A stretch of DNA of 64,000 nt from Pseudomonas nunensis. Lineage in GTDB: Bacteria; Pseudomonadota; Gammaproteobacteria; Pseudomonadales; Pseudomonadaceae. The stretch lies in contig NZ_CP101125.1 in assembly GCF_024296925.1 (NCBI RefSeq), positions 3,040,501 to 3,104,500 on the forward strand, given 5' to 3'. The position numbers and the translations under genes are program-made. This document shows, in pieces, positions 55,942 to 64,000 of this stretch (the first letter of the stretch is position 1; each line of letters opens with the position of its first letter). Below the pieces are notes generated by a model. That model was not told where the DNA came from and did no database searches. It worked only from the letters and a program-made list of their open reading frames with translations.

Positions 55942-57900
55942 ATGAGCCCACCTGACGAGCACGACGGATTCAACCGCCGCCGTGTACTGCAAGGCCTTTC
56001 GGCAGGCGCCGTCGGTGCCTGGGTCAGCCCACTTTTCGCAGGGAGTAAAACCATGCCTGATGCCCCGGCCGATCTGATTTTGTACAACGGACGCTTGCAC
56101 ACCGTTGACCGCAAGAAGCCCCAGGCCAGCGCCGTGGCGATCAAGGACGGACGCTTCGTGGTGGTGGGCAGCGACGCCCAGGCCATGGCCCTGCAAGGCC
56201 CCGGTACGCAGATCATCGACCTGCATGGGCGCACGGTGATCCCTGGCCTTAACGACTCGCACCTGCACCTGATTCGCGGCGGCCTGAATTACAACCTCGA
56301 ACTGCGCTGGGAAGGCGTGCCGTCACTGGTCGATGCTTTGCGCATGCTCAAGGACCAGGCGGACCGCACACCCACGCCGCAATGGGTGCGGGTGGTCGGG
56401 GGCTGGAATGAATTCCAGTTCGCCGAAAAACGCCTGCCGACGATTGAAGAACTGAACAAGGCAGCGCCGGATACGCCGGTGTTCGTGCTGCACCTCTACG
56501 ATCGCGCCCTGCTCAACCGCGCGGCGCTGAAAGTGGTCGGCTACACCCGCGACACACCGAACCCACCGGGTGGCGAGATCGTTCGTGACGCGAATGGTGA
56601 CCCGACCGGCATGCTGATCGCGCGCCCGAACGCGATGATCCTCTACTCGACGCTGGCCAAGGGACCGAAGCTGCCGCTGGAATATCAGGTCAACTCGACC
56701 CGCCAGTTCATGCGCGAACTCAATCGACTCGGCCTGACCAGTGCTATCGATGCCGGTGGCGGCTATCAGAACTACCCGGACGACTATCAAGTCATTCAGC
56801 AACTGGCCAAAGACCAGCAACTCACGGTGCGCATCGCCTACAACCTGTTCACCCAGAAACCCAAGGAAGAGCTGACCGACTTCAAGAACTGGACCAGTAC
56901 CTCGCACTACGGTCAGGGCGACGACTTCCTGCGGCACAACGGTGCCGGGGAAATGCTGGTGTTCTCGGCGGCAGATTTCGAAGACTTCCTCGAACCGCGC
57001 CCCGACTTGCCTCAGACCATGGAGCAGGAGCTGGAACCGGTGGTCCGCCACCTCGTCGAGCAGCGCTGGCCGTTCCGCCTGCACGCCACGTACAACGAAT
57101 CCATCAGCCGCATGCTCGACGTGTTCGAGAAGGTCAACCGCGACATTCCCTTCAATGGCTTGCCATGGTTTTTCGATCATGCCGAAACCATCACTCCGCA
57201 GAACATCGAACGGGTCAAAGCCTTGGGCGGCGGCATTGCGATTCAGGATCGCATGGCGTTCCAGGGTGAATACTTCGTCGACCGCTACGGCGCCAAAGCC
57301 GCCGAACACACACCGCCCATCGCGCGCATGCTGGCAGAAGGCATTCCGGTCGGCGCCGGCACCGACGCCACGCGCGTGTCCAGCTACAACCCATGGACCT
57401 CGATGTACTGGCTGGTCAGCGGTCGCACCGTCGGTGGTATGGAGTTGTACCCGCAAGGCCTCAGCCGCGACACCGCGCTGGAATTGTTCACCCATGGCAG
57501 CGCCTGGTTCTCCTCCGAGCAAGGCAAGAAAGGCCAGATCAAGGTCGGGCAACTGGCGGATTTGATTGCGCTGTCGGCGGACTACTTTCACATCGACGAC
57601 GAAGCGATCAAGTGGATCGAATCGGTGCTGACCATCGTCGATGGCAAGATCGTCTACGGCAACGCCGAGTTTGAAAAACTCTCACCGCCGCCAATTCCGG
57701 TCGTGCCCGAGTGGTCACCGGTGACCAAGGTGCCGGGACACTGGCAACCGTTGGCGCCGCTGACGGCGCAGGTTCACCAGTGTGTCGGCGCGTGTGCGGT
57801 GCATGCCCACAGCCACCAGCGGGCGCGGATGTCGTCGGCGCCGATCAGTGACTTCCAAGGGTTCTGGGGCGCGTTTGGCTGTTCCTGTTTCGCGTTCTAA
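55942..57900 (+). CDS. Tat-exported amidohydrolase (YtcJ-like, amidohydrolase 3)
   Basis: 652 residues. A Tat signal with NRRRVLQGLSAGAVGAW is followed by the metal-dependent hydrolase fold: DLILYNGRLHTVDR, the HxH-type metal site GLNDSHLHLIRGG, the later His in FFDHAETITP and the Asp in GAGTDATRVSSYNPW. It probably hydrolyses an amide or related bond in the periplasm; substrate unknown. The C-terminal 40 residues carry an unusual Cys- and His-rich tail (HQCVGACAVHAHSHQRA and FGCSCFAF). Confidence 0.9.
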   Translation: MSPPDEHDGFNRRRVLQGLSAGAVGAWVSPLFAGSKTMPDAPADLILYNGRLHTVDRKKPQASAVAIKDGRFVVVGSDAQAMALQGPGTQIIDLHGRTVIPGLNDSHLHLIRGGLNYNLELRWEGVPSLVDALRMLKDQADRTPTPQWVRVVGGWNEFQFAEKRLPTIEELNKAAPDTPVFVLHLYDRALLNRAALKVVGYTRDTPNPPGGEIVRDANGDPTGMLIARPNAMILYSTLAKGPKLPLEYQVNSTRQFMRELNRLGLTSAIDAGGGYQNYPDDYQVIQQLAKDQQLTVRIAYNLFTQKPKEELTDFKNWTSTSHYGQGDDFLRHNGAGEMLVFSAADFEDFLEPRPDLPQTMEQELEPVVRHLVEQRWPFRLHATYNESISRMLDVFEKVNRDIPFNGLPWFFDHAETITPQNIERVKALGGGIAIQDRMAFQGEYFVDRYGAKAAEHTPPIARMLAEGIPVGAGTDATRVSSYNPWTSMYWLVSGRTVGGMELYPQGLSRDTALELFTHGSAWFSSEQGKKGQIKVGQLADLIALSADYFHIDDEAIKWIESVLTIVDGKIVYGNAEFEKLSPPPIPVVPEWSPVTKVPGHWQPLAPLTAQVHQCVGACAVHAHSHQRARMSSAPISDFQGFWGAFGCSCFAF

Positions 57901-57920
57901 CCAACACAGACAATCCCCCC

Positions 57921-58010
57921 TGTGGGAGCGGGCTTACTCGCGAAAGCGGTGTATCAGTCGACATTGACGTTGACTGACACGACGCCTTCGCGAGCAAGCC
58001 CGCTCCCACA
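57921..58010. repeat. REP pair (REPIN), family 1
   Basis: Inverted REP copies at 57921-57944 and 57987-58010, between the amidohydrolase and the HoxX-like gene. Confidence 0.9.
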
Positions 58011-58149
58011 TTGATCCCGCATTGATCTGTAAATGCTTGATCCCCGTCAGTAGCCCACCTTCGCGCAATCACTACCATCGCGCTTCCATCGAAAGCCAGG
58101 GACGGCTCATTGGGAGCCGCGGCTGCACATGCTCAAGGAAGAGGCACTC

Positions 58150-59862
58150 ATGCGTTCACTCAAGATCATTCTGCTGTCATCCGCCTTCAACGGCCTGACC
58201 CAACGGGCCTGGCTGGAATTGCGCGAGGCCGGGCACTCACCCAGCGTGGTGTTGTTTACCGACGCAGACGCGGTGCTTCAACAAATCGAATACTGCGGCG
58301 CCGATCTGGTGATCTGCCCGTTCCTCAAGGACCGGGTGCCGCAACAGCTGTGGAGCAACACCCGGCGCCCGGTGGTGATCATCCATCCGGGCATCGTCGG
58401 TGATCGCGGCGCCAGCGCGCTGGACTGGGCGATCACCCATGAACGGGAGCGTTGGGGCGTCACCGCGTTGCAAGCGGTGGAGGAAATGGACGCCGGGCCG
58501 GTCTGGGCCACGTGCGAGTTCAACCTGCCGCAAGGCCTGCGCAAATCCGAGCTGTACAACGGGCGGGTCAGCGACGCGGCGATTCGTTGCATCCGCGAAG
58601 TCGTGGAAAAATTCGTCGCCGGTTTCGTGCCGGTGCCGGTGGATTACAGCCAGCATCAAGTGTTAGGCCGCTTGCAGCCGAACATGAAACAGGCCGACCG
58701 CACCTTCAGTTGGCACGACTGCTCACGCTTTATCAAACGCAGCATCGACGCGGCCGACGGTCAGCCCGGTGTGTTGGCCAGCCTGGCGGGCGGTCAGTAC
58801 TACGTGTATGACGCTCATCTGGACGCACGCAGCGGCACGCCGGGAGAAATTCTGGCAGTGCATGACGATGCGGTGCTGGTGGCAACCGGTGATCACAGCG
58901 TGTGGATCGGATCGTTGCGGCGCAAACCGTTGCCCGGCGAAGAGACTTTCAAGCGCCCGGCCCGGCATGTACTCGCGCAGCAGTTGCGCGAAGTGCCAAC
59001 CCTGGATTGGTCAATCGCCTCAAACCCGTTCAACACCGAAGCCTATCAACCGATCCGTTATCGCGAATCCGGGCAAGTCGGCGAGTTGACCTTCGAGTTC
59101 TACAACGGCGCCATGAGTACCGAGCAATGCCAGCGGTTGGTAGACGCACTGCGCTGGGCCAAGGCGCGGGACACCAAGGCGCTGCTGATCAAGGGCGGAC
59201 GCGGCAGCTTTTCGAATGGCGTGCACCTGAATGTGATTCAGGCCGCCGAAGTGCCGGGACTGGAAGCCTGGGCGAATATTCAGGCGATCGATGATGTCTG
59301 CGAGGAACTGCTCACCGCCCGACAATTGGTGATCAGCGGAGTGACCGGCAGTGCCGGGGCCGGCGGTGTGATGCTGGCGCTGGCCGCCGACATCGTCTTC
59401 GCCCGCGCCGAAATCGTGCTCAATCCGCACTACAAAACCATGGGCCTGTACGGCTCCGAATACTGGACCTACAGCCTGCCTCGCGCCGTGGGCCAGGCCA
59501 TGGCGGAGAAACTCACGGAAGACTGCCTGCCGGTCAGCGCGACCCAGGCGTTGCAACTGGGCATGGTCCAGGAGATTGGTCCGCGTTGCCCGGATGAGTT
59601 TGGCTTGTGGTTGTTGCAACGGGCCAACGGCGCGTTGAGTGATCCGGCGTATGCGGCGATTCGCGAGCGCAAGGGGCGTAGCGATACGCAGTTGATGCAG
59701 CATTGCCGGAATGCTGAGCTGGAGGAGATGCACCTGGACATGGTGCAGAACCGTAAGCAATTTGCCGAGAAGTGCCGCAACTTTGTGCTGAAGCGCAAGG
59801 CGTGCGGGACGCCGCAGCGGTTGGTGGCGGAGTGGGCCAGGGCAATTGAGTTAGCCGGTTGA
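58150..59862 (+). CDS. hoxX: HoxX-like protein (formyltransferase / enoyl-CoA hydratase fusion)
   Basis: 570 residues from MRSLKIILLS, with AGGAAGAGG ahead. The N-terminal half is a formyl-THF-hydrolysing transferase domain (VVIIHPGIVGDRGASALDWA, PNMKQADRTFSWHDCSRFI). The C-terminal half is a crotonase-like domain (GGRGSFSNGVHLNVIQAAE, GSAGAGGVMLALAADIVFARAEIVLNPHYKTMGLYGSEYW). This is HoxX, which makes CO for the active site of oxygen-tolerant NiFe hydrogenases from formyl-THF. No hydrogenase gene is in the window, so the partner is unknown here. Confidence 0.88.
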   Translation: MRSLKIILLSSAFNGLTQRAWLELREAGHSPSVVLFTDADAVLQQIEYCGADLVICPFLKDRVPQQLWSNTRRPVVIIHPGIVGDRGASALDWAITHERERWGVTALQAVEEMDAGPVWATCEFNLPQGLRKSELYNGRVSDAAIRCIREVVEKFVAGFVPVPVDYSQHQVLGRLQPNMKQADRTFSWHDCSRFIKRSIDAADGQPGVLASLAGGQYYVYDAHLDARSGTPGEILAVHDDAVLVATGDHSVWIGSLRRKPLPGEETFKRPARHVLAQQLREVPTLDWSIASNPFNTEAYQPIRYRESGQVGELTFEFYNGAMSTEQCQRLVDALRWAKARDTKALLIKGGRGSFSNGVHLNVIQAAEVPGLEAWANIQAIDDVCEELLTARQLVISGVTGSAGAGGVMLALAADIVFARAEIVLNPHYKTMGLYGSEYWTYSLPRAVGQAMAEKLTEDCLPVSATQALQLGMVQEIGPRCPDEFGLWLLQRANGALSDPAYAAIRERKGRSDTQLMQHCRNAELEEMHLDMVQNRKQFAEKCRNFVLKRKACGTPQRLVAEWARAIELAG

Positions 59863-59886
59863 TTTTTCGGCGTCTGTGATGGCCTC

Positions 59887-59961
59887 TTCGCGAGCAAGCC
59901 CGCTCCCACAGGGGATTTGTATTCACCGCAAATTCAATGTGGGAGCGGGCTTGCTCGCGAA
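59887..59961. repeat. REP pair (REPIN), family 1
   Basis: Inverted REP copies at 59887-59910 and 59938-59961, between the convergent HoxX-like and glycosidase genes. Confidence 0.9.
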
Positions 59962-59977
59962 GAACGATAACTCGGTC

Positions 59978-62608
59978 TCAAGGCTGCAACAAAAGCGCCA
60001 CTAAAGCCGTCCACCCAGTCTGATGGCTGGCCCCCAACCCGCGCCCGGTCTCGCCATGAAAGTACTCATGGAACAGCACCAGATCGCGACTCGCCGGGTC
60101 AGCCTGCAACTGCGCATAGCCAGCCATCGACGGCCGATTACCCTCTTCATCCCGCAGAAACAGCTTGGTCAGGCGCTGGCTCAAGCTGTCCGCGACCTCT
60201 TCCAGCGACGCCAGAAAACCCGAGCCCGTCGGGTACTCCACCGAGAAGTTCTGATCGTAGTACCGGTGAAACTCGCGCAAGGATTCGATCAGCATGTAGT
60301 TGATCGGCATCCACACCGACCCGCGCCAGTTGGAGTTGCCGCCGTACAGCCGCGACTCGGATTCCGCCGGTTCGTAATGGGCGCACAGGCTGTCGCCGTT
60401 GATGCGGATGCCGAAAGGCTGTTCAGCGAAGGCCTTGGACAAGGAACGGATGCCGAACGGCGAGAGAAATTCACCCTCGTCGAGCATGCGCTTGAGCAGG
60501 TCCTTGGTGCGTTCGCCCCGAAGCAACGCCAGCAACATGCGATTGCCTTCACCGGGCTCGGTCCAGCGCGACACCAGGCTGGCCAGGTCCGGGCGATGGC
60601 GCATAAACCCGAGCAATCGCTCGCGCAAACCAGGCAGGCCTTCGTGTTCGTGCTGCTCCAGAACCTGCACCGCAAACAGCGGCATCAGGCCGACAATCGA
60701 GCGCAAACGCAGCGGCTCGTTAACCCCATCGGGACGGTGCAACACGTCATAGAAAAACTGATCCTGCTCGTCCCACAAGCCTTCGGCGTCAGAGTCGATT
60801 TTATTGATCGCCCCGGCGATGTAGAGGAAGTGTTCGAAGAACTTCACCGCGATGTCGACGTACACGCTGTTGCGCTTGGCCAGCTCCAGGGCGATGCGCA
60901 TCAGGTCCAGCGCATAGGCGGCAACCCACGCCGTGCCGTCGGCCTGATCGAGTTGATAACCGGGCGGTAAAGTCGCCGAGCGGTCGAACAGCGCAATATT
61001 GTCCAGCCCGAGAAAACCGCCCTGGAACAGGTTGCGACCCTCGGCGTCCTTGCGATTGACCCACCAGGAAAAATTCAGAAGCAACTTGTGGAAGATCCGT
61101 TCAAGGAAGTCCATGTCCCCTGCCCCGGTCAACGCCTTGTCTTGCTGATACACCCGCCAACAGGCCCAGGCATGCACCGGCGGGTTGGCGTCGTCGAAGC
61201 GCCATTCGTAGGCCGGCAATTGGCCGTTGGGGTGCATGAAGCGGTCTTTGACCAGCAGCAATAATTGATGCTTGGCGAAGCCCGGATCGATCAGCGCAAA
61301 CGCCACCGCTTGAAAGCCCAGATCCCACGACGCATACCACGGGTATTCCCAAGTGTCGGGCATCGAAACGATGTCGAAATTCGACAGGTGTCGCCAGTGC
61401 GTATTGCGAATATGCATGCGCTCGGGTGGTGGCGCGGGTTGTGCCGGATCGCCGTCGAGCCATTGGTTGACGTCGAAATAGTAGAGCTGTTTCGACCAGA
61501 GCAACCCGGCCAGGGCCTGGCGCTGCACATTCCGTGCATCGGCGTCTTTGATCTCGGTTTGCAGCGCGGCGTAGAAGCCATCGGCTTCGGCCCGGCGTTG
61601 CTCGAACAAGGTTCGGGCGTTGATTTGCGGGGAGCCCTGCGGGGCAAAGCGCAGGAACACGCTGCGGGTCTGGCCGGGGTCGAAGGTCAGCACGAAATGC
61701 GCGGCGACCTTGGTTCCGCTGTCATGCCGCACCGCGTCGGTAACGCCATCGACAATAAAATCGTTGATCCCGTCCTTGAACGGCCCCTGCGCAGGCACAC
61801 CGTCGAGCTTGGGGAAGTTGCTCTGGTTTTCGCAGAACAGCCACTCGCAATCGGCCTCGCCCCAGGCAGTGGCTTGTCGGTCGGCCAGCAGCGGATGACG
61901 AGCCAGGACCTGATGGCCGTCGAGGCTCAGGCTCGGTTTTTCGCCATCGGCGATCCAGCTCCAGGTGTTGCGCGCCCACAGGTGCGGCAAAACGTGCAGG
62001 CGCGCGGGTTGATCGGCGCGGTTGTGCACGGTGACGCGCATGAAGATGTCGTCAGCGGTGTGCTTGGCGTATTCCACGGTCACGTCGAAATAGCGATTGT
62101 CGTCGAACACCCCGGTGTCGAGGATTTCGTATTCGGTCTCCGCCAGGCCACGGCGGGCGTTTTCGCGGACCAAATCGGTGTAAGGGAATTCGGCCTGCGG
62201 GTATTTGTAGAGCATGCGCATGTAGGCATGGCTCGGTACGCCATCGACGTAGAAATACAGTTCCTTGACGTCTTCGCCGTGATTGCCTTCGCTGTTGTTC
62301 AGGCCGAACAGGCGCTCTTTGAGAATCGGGTCGCGCTCGTTCCACAAGCCCAGGCCCAGGCACCAGTGCTGGGCCTTGTCGGAGAACCCGGCGAGGCCAT
62401 CCTCGCCCCAGCGATAAGCACGGCTGCGCGCGTGTTCATGGGGAAAATAGCGCCAGGCATCGCCGTCGCGGCTGTAATCCTCGCGCACCGTGCCCCACTG
62501 CCGTTCGCTCAAGTAAGGCCCCCACTCGCGCCAGTCCTGGGCCTCGCTGCCGGCCAGGCGCTGGCCTTCAGGGGTGTCGAGGATGTTCGCTGCGGGTTTT
62601 GCCGGCAT
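59978..62608 (-). CDS. GH63-like / MGH1-type glycoside hydrolase (glucosidase)
   Basis: 876 residues from MPAKPAANIL; the frame runs farther upstream but only through REP-like DNA. An N-terminal beta-sandwich region (HVLPHLWARNTWSWIADGE) precedes an (alpha/alpha)6 barrel (YPWYASWDLGFQAVAFALIDPGFAKHQLLLL, broken by position; QGGFLGLDNIALFDRS; NWRGSVWMPINYMLI). This matches the GH63-type proteins often annotated as glucosidases in pseudomonads. There is no signal peptide, so it is cytoplasmic, perhaps acting on trehalose- or glucosylglycerate-like compounds; the substrate is unproven. Confidence 0.87.
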   Translation of the reverse strand: MPAKPAANILDTPEGQRLAGSEAQDWREWGPYLSERQWGTVREDYSRDGDAWRYFPHEHARSRAYRWGEDGLAGFSDKAQHWCLGLGLWNERDPILKERLFGLNNSEGNHGEDVKELYFYVDGVPSHAYMRMLYKYPQAEFPYTDLVRENARRGLAETEYEILDTGVFDDNRYFDVTVEYAKHTADDIFMRVTVHNRADQPARLHVLPHLWARNTWSWIADGEKPSLSLDGHQVLARHPLLADRQATAWGEADCEWLFCENQSNFPKLDGVPAQGPFKDGINDFIVDGVTDAVRHDSGTKVAAHFVLTFDPGQTRSVFLRFAPQGSPQINARTLFEQRRAEADGFYAALQTEIKDADARNVQRQALAGLLWSKQLYYFDVNQWLDGDPAQPAPPPERMHIRNTHWRHLSNFDIVSMPDTWEYPWYASWDLGFQAVAFALIDPGFAKHQLLLLVKDRFMHPNGQLPAYEWRFDDANPPVHAWACWRVYQQDKALTGAGDMDFLERIFHKLLLNFSWWVNRKDAEGRNLFQGGFLGLDNIALFDRSATLPPGYQLDQADGTAWVAAYALDLMRIALELAKRNSVYVDIAVKFFEHFLYIAGAINKIDSDAEGLWDEQDQFFYDVLHRPDGVNEPLRLRSIVGLMPLFAVQVLEQHEHEGLPGLRERLLGFMRHRPDLASLVSRWTEPGEGNRMLLALLRGERTKDLLKRMLDEGEFLSPFGIRSLSKAFAEQPFGIRINGDSLCAHYEPAESESRLYGGNSNWRGSVWMPINYMLIESLREFHRYYDQNFSVEYPTGSGFLASLEEVADSLSQRLTKLFLRDEEGNRPSMAGYAQLQADPASRDLVLFHEYFHGETGRGLGASHQTGWTALVALLLQP

Positions 62609-62705
62609 GGGGTGGTCCGTTGGGGCGGGAGACGGTTGCAGTGTAGTGCGCACGGTCCTGCAAGAATGTGAAAACTCTGACACCTTTGAAGCGACCGCAA
62701 ATCGC

Positions 62706-62852
62706 CCGTAGCAGCTGTCGAGCACCGCGAGGCAGCGTTCGGCTGCGAAGCAGTCGTAAAACAACCGACCCGTAGAATCAGACAATTCGAGATAGCCGGA
62801 TCACGACGGCTTCGCCGCCGAACGCTGCCTCGCGGTGCTCGACAGCTACTAC
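62706..62852. repeat. Inverted repeat, REP-like family 2
   Basis: GTAGCAGCTGTCGAGCACCG near 62709 and its complement ending near 62852 form arms of about 37 bases with a spacer of about 70. The arms share CAGCTGTCGAG and GCAGCGTTCGGC motifs with the 36-bp array at 17295-17776. It lies between the divergent glycosidase and LysR genes. Confidence 0.88.
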
Positions 62853-62925
62853 AAAGGCAAGCTTGGAGATAGGCGTAGGCCATGGCTGCTCTTACAATGC
62901 GGGCACCTCTCTCTTCGGCCACCCC

Positions 62926-63789
62926 ATGGACATCGACCTCGCCCGCACCTTCCTGGAAATCGTCCGCCACGGCAGCCTCGCCGCCGCCGCGGAAAAACTC
63001 CACGTGACCCAGACCGCGATCACCGCCCGGGTGCAGAAACTCGAAAGCCAGCTCGGCAGCACGCTGTTCGTGCGCAACCGTGCCGGTGCGCGCCTGACGC
63101 CGAACGGCAAGGCCTTTGTGGTTTACGCCAATCAACTGGTGCAAACCTGGGAAGCCGCCCGCCGCGACCTGCCGTTGCCCGAAGGCTATCGCGACGTGTT
63201 GCACATCGGCGGTGAGGTCAGCCTGTGCAACCCGCTGATGCTCAGTTGGGCCGCCGAGCTGAGGGAGAAAATCCCCAGCCACGCCCTGCGCATGGAAATA
63301 CGCGACGGCGAAAACCTGCTGCGCCAACTGGAACTGGGGGTGCTCGACGCGGCGCTGGTCTACCAGCCCGAATACTGGCCGCGCCTGCAAGTCGAGCAGG
63401 TGCTGGAAGAAAAACTGATCCTCGTGCGCCTGGCCGGCCAACCCGACCCGTACGTGTACATCGACTGGGGCCCGGACTTCCGCCGCCAGCACGATGCCGC
63501 CCTGCCGGAAAAAGCCAAGGCTGCCTTGAGTTTCAACCTCGGGCCACTGGCGTTGCAGTACCTGCTGGAGCATGGCGGCAGCGGTTATTTCCGTACGCGG
63601 GTGGTGCAGAGTTACCTGGAAAGCGGCGTGCTCGAAGCCGTGCCCAAAGCCCCGGAATTCAGTTACCCGACCTACCTGGTTTACTCCCGGGATCGGGATT
63701 CAGCGACGCTGCAACAGGCGTTCGACCTGCTGCGCGAAGTGATCAAGATCGACGATGACTGGTCCCAGCGCTGGAACCCGCTGAGCTGA
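62926..63789 (+). CDS. LysR family transcriptional regulator
   Basis: 287 residues from MDIDLARTFLEIVRHGS. The winged helix (residues 1-60; TQTAITARVQKLESQLGSTLFVRN) is followed by the effector-binding domain. It is divergent from the glycosidase gene across about 317 bases that hold a REP-like palindrome. Target genes could be the glycosidase or the partial gene downstream; the sequence does not decide. Confidence 0.92.
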   Translation: MDIDLARTFLEIVRHGSLAAAAEKLHVTQTAITARVQKLESQLGSTLFVRNRAGARLTPNGKAFVVYANQLVQTWEAARRDLPLPEGYRDVLHIGGEVSLCNPLMLSWAAELREKIPSHALRMEIRDGENLLRQLELGVLDAALVYQPEYWPRLQVEQVLEEKLILVRLAGQPDPYVYIDWGPDFRRQHDAALPEKAKAALSFNLGPLALQYLLEHGGSGYFRTRVVQSYLESGVLEAVPKAPEFSYPTYLVYSRDRDSATLQQAFDLLREVIKIDDDWSQRWNPLS

Positions 63790-63906
63790 GCACATCCAGA
63801 AGCGGCTTTTGCACCCGAGCATGGCGTTTGTGCCCTTAAGGTTGGTCGAGCCGGATCGGCGGGATCGGCTAATCTGCTGTGATAACAATAATCACAGGTG
63901 ATTGCA

Positions 63907-64000
63907 GTGAGGCAGACCACCCAGGCATTTCGCACCCGTTACCGCGCCGACATTCATCGGCTCTACAATCCATGGCTGCACGGCGCGTTTGTGCTGCTGT
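63907..64000 (+). CDS. Start of an unidentified gene (cut by window end)
   Basis: GTG at 63907 (or in-frame GTG at 63898) opens a frame that runs off the window: VRQTTQAFRTRYRADIHRLY, then NPWLHGAFVLL, where a membrane helix seems to begin. It might be a membrane desaturase or hydroxylase, but 31 residues are too few to say. Confidence 0.45.
   Translation, partial: MRQTTQAFRTRYRADIHRLYNPWLHGAFVLL

Noticed and set aside
62609..62785. An upstream extension of the glycosidase frame
   Set aside because: It is translated REP-like DNA without a start signal.

Overview
The window looks like a chromosomal segment of a Pseudomonas of the fluorescens group. The main evidence is the many intergenic inverted pairs carrying the Pseudomonas REP core GGGAGCGGGCTTGCTCGC, the high-GC codon use, and the gene content (PoxB, Cti, NfuA, CysI/DUF934, CbtAB, a CobN-type cobaltochelatase). 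It is dense coding DNA. I saw no tRNA, rRNA, CRISPR array, insertion sequence or prophage.

Layout. 1-2150: the 3' part of a hybrid histidine kinase, then a small parvulin. 2261-9065: a minus-strand catabolic cluster with an amino-acid-type ABC importer, RidA, an IclR regulator, a PLP-dependent dehydratase/deaminase and 2-keto-3-deoxygluconate kinase; together these fit uptake and breakdown of D-glucosaminate into the Entner-Doudoroff pathway. 9385-9904: a RelE-type toxin-antitoxin pair. 10214-17269: thioredoxin-like protein, TerC/CBS membrane protein, a LysR/MFS divergent pair and a MerR/old-yellow-enzyme divergent pair with a textbook MerR promoter. 17295-17775: a palindromic array of 36-bp tandem repeats. 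17881-21365: PoxB and a phospholipase-D-like protein.

21551-31283 is a cobalamin island. On the minus strand lie cobW, cobN and a chlI/chlD gene; on the plus strand lie cbtB, cbtA, cobE and cobM. The two arms are divergent and each is preceded by a cobalamin riboswitch. The chelatase gene ends its first frame at A-AAA-AAG, five bases before a perfect 11-bp hairpin. Slippage to -1 joins it to a von Willebrand A frame that has no good start of its own, so one gene probably makes both the small (ChlI) and medium (ChlD) chelatase subunits that work with CobN. CobN itself carries an in-frame REP pair inside its coding sequence. metH, 4.5 kb downstream, encodes a B12-dependent enzyme.

31477-43786: NfuA, an acyltransferase, fatty acid cis/trans isomerase, MetH, DUF2970, a periplasmic binding protein, an unlisted 37-residue membrane protein, and sulfite reductase with DUF934. 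43859-52575: two giant tandem genes for leucine-rich-repeat proteins related to NEL-type E3 ubiquitin ligase effectors. In the larger the residue aligned with the catalytic cysteine is serine; in the smaller the NEL domain stops before that motif. 52787-64000: SohB, a histidine phosphatase, an SCP2 protein, a membrane-anchored unknown, a Tat-exported amidohydrolase, an orphan HoxX-like protein, a GH63-like glycosidase, a LysR regulator and the start of an unidentified gene.
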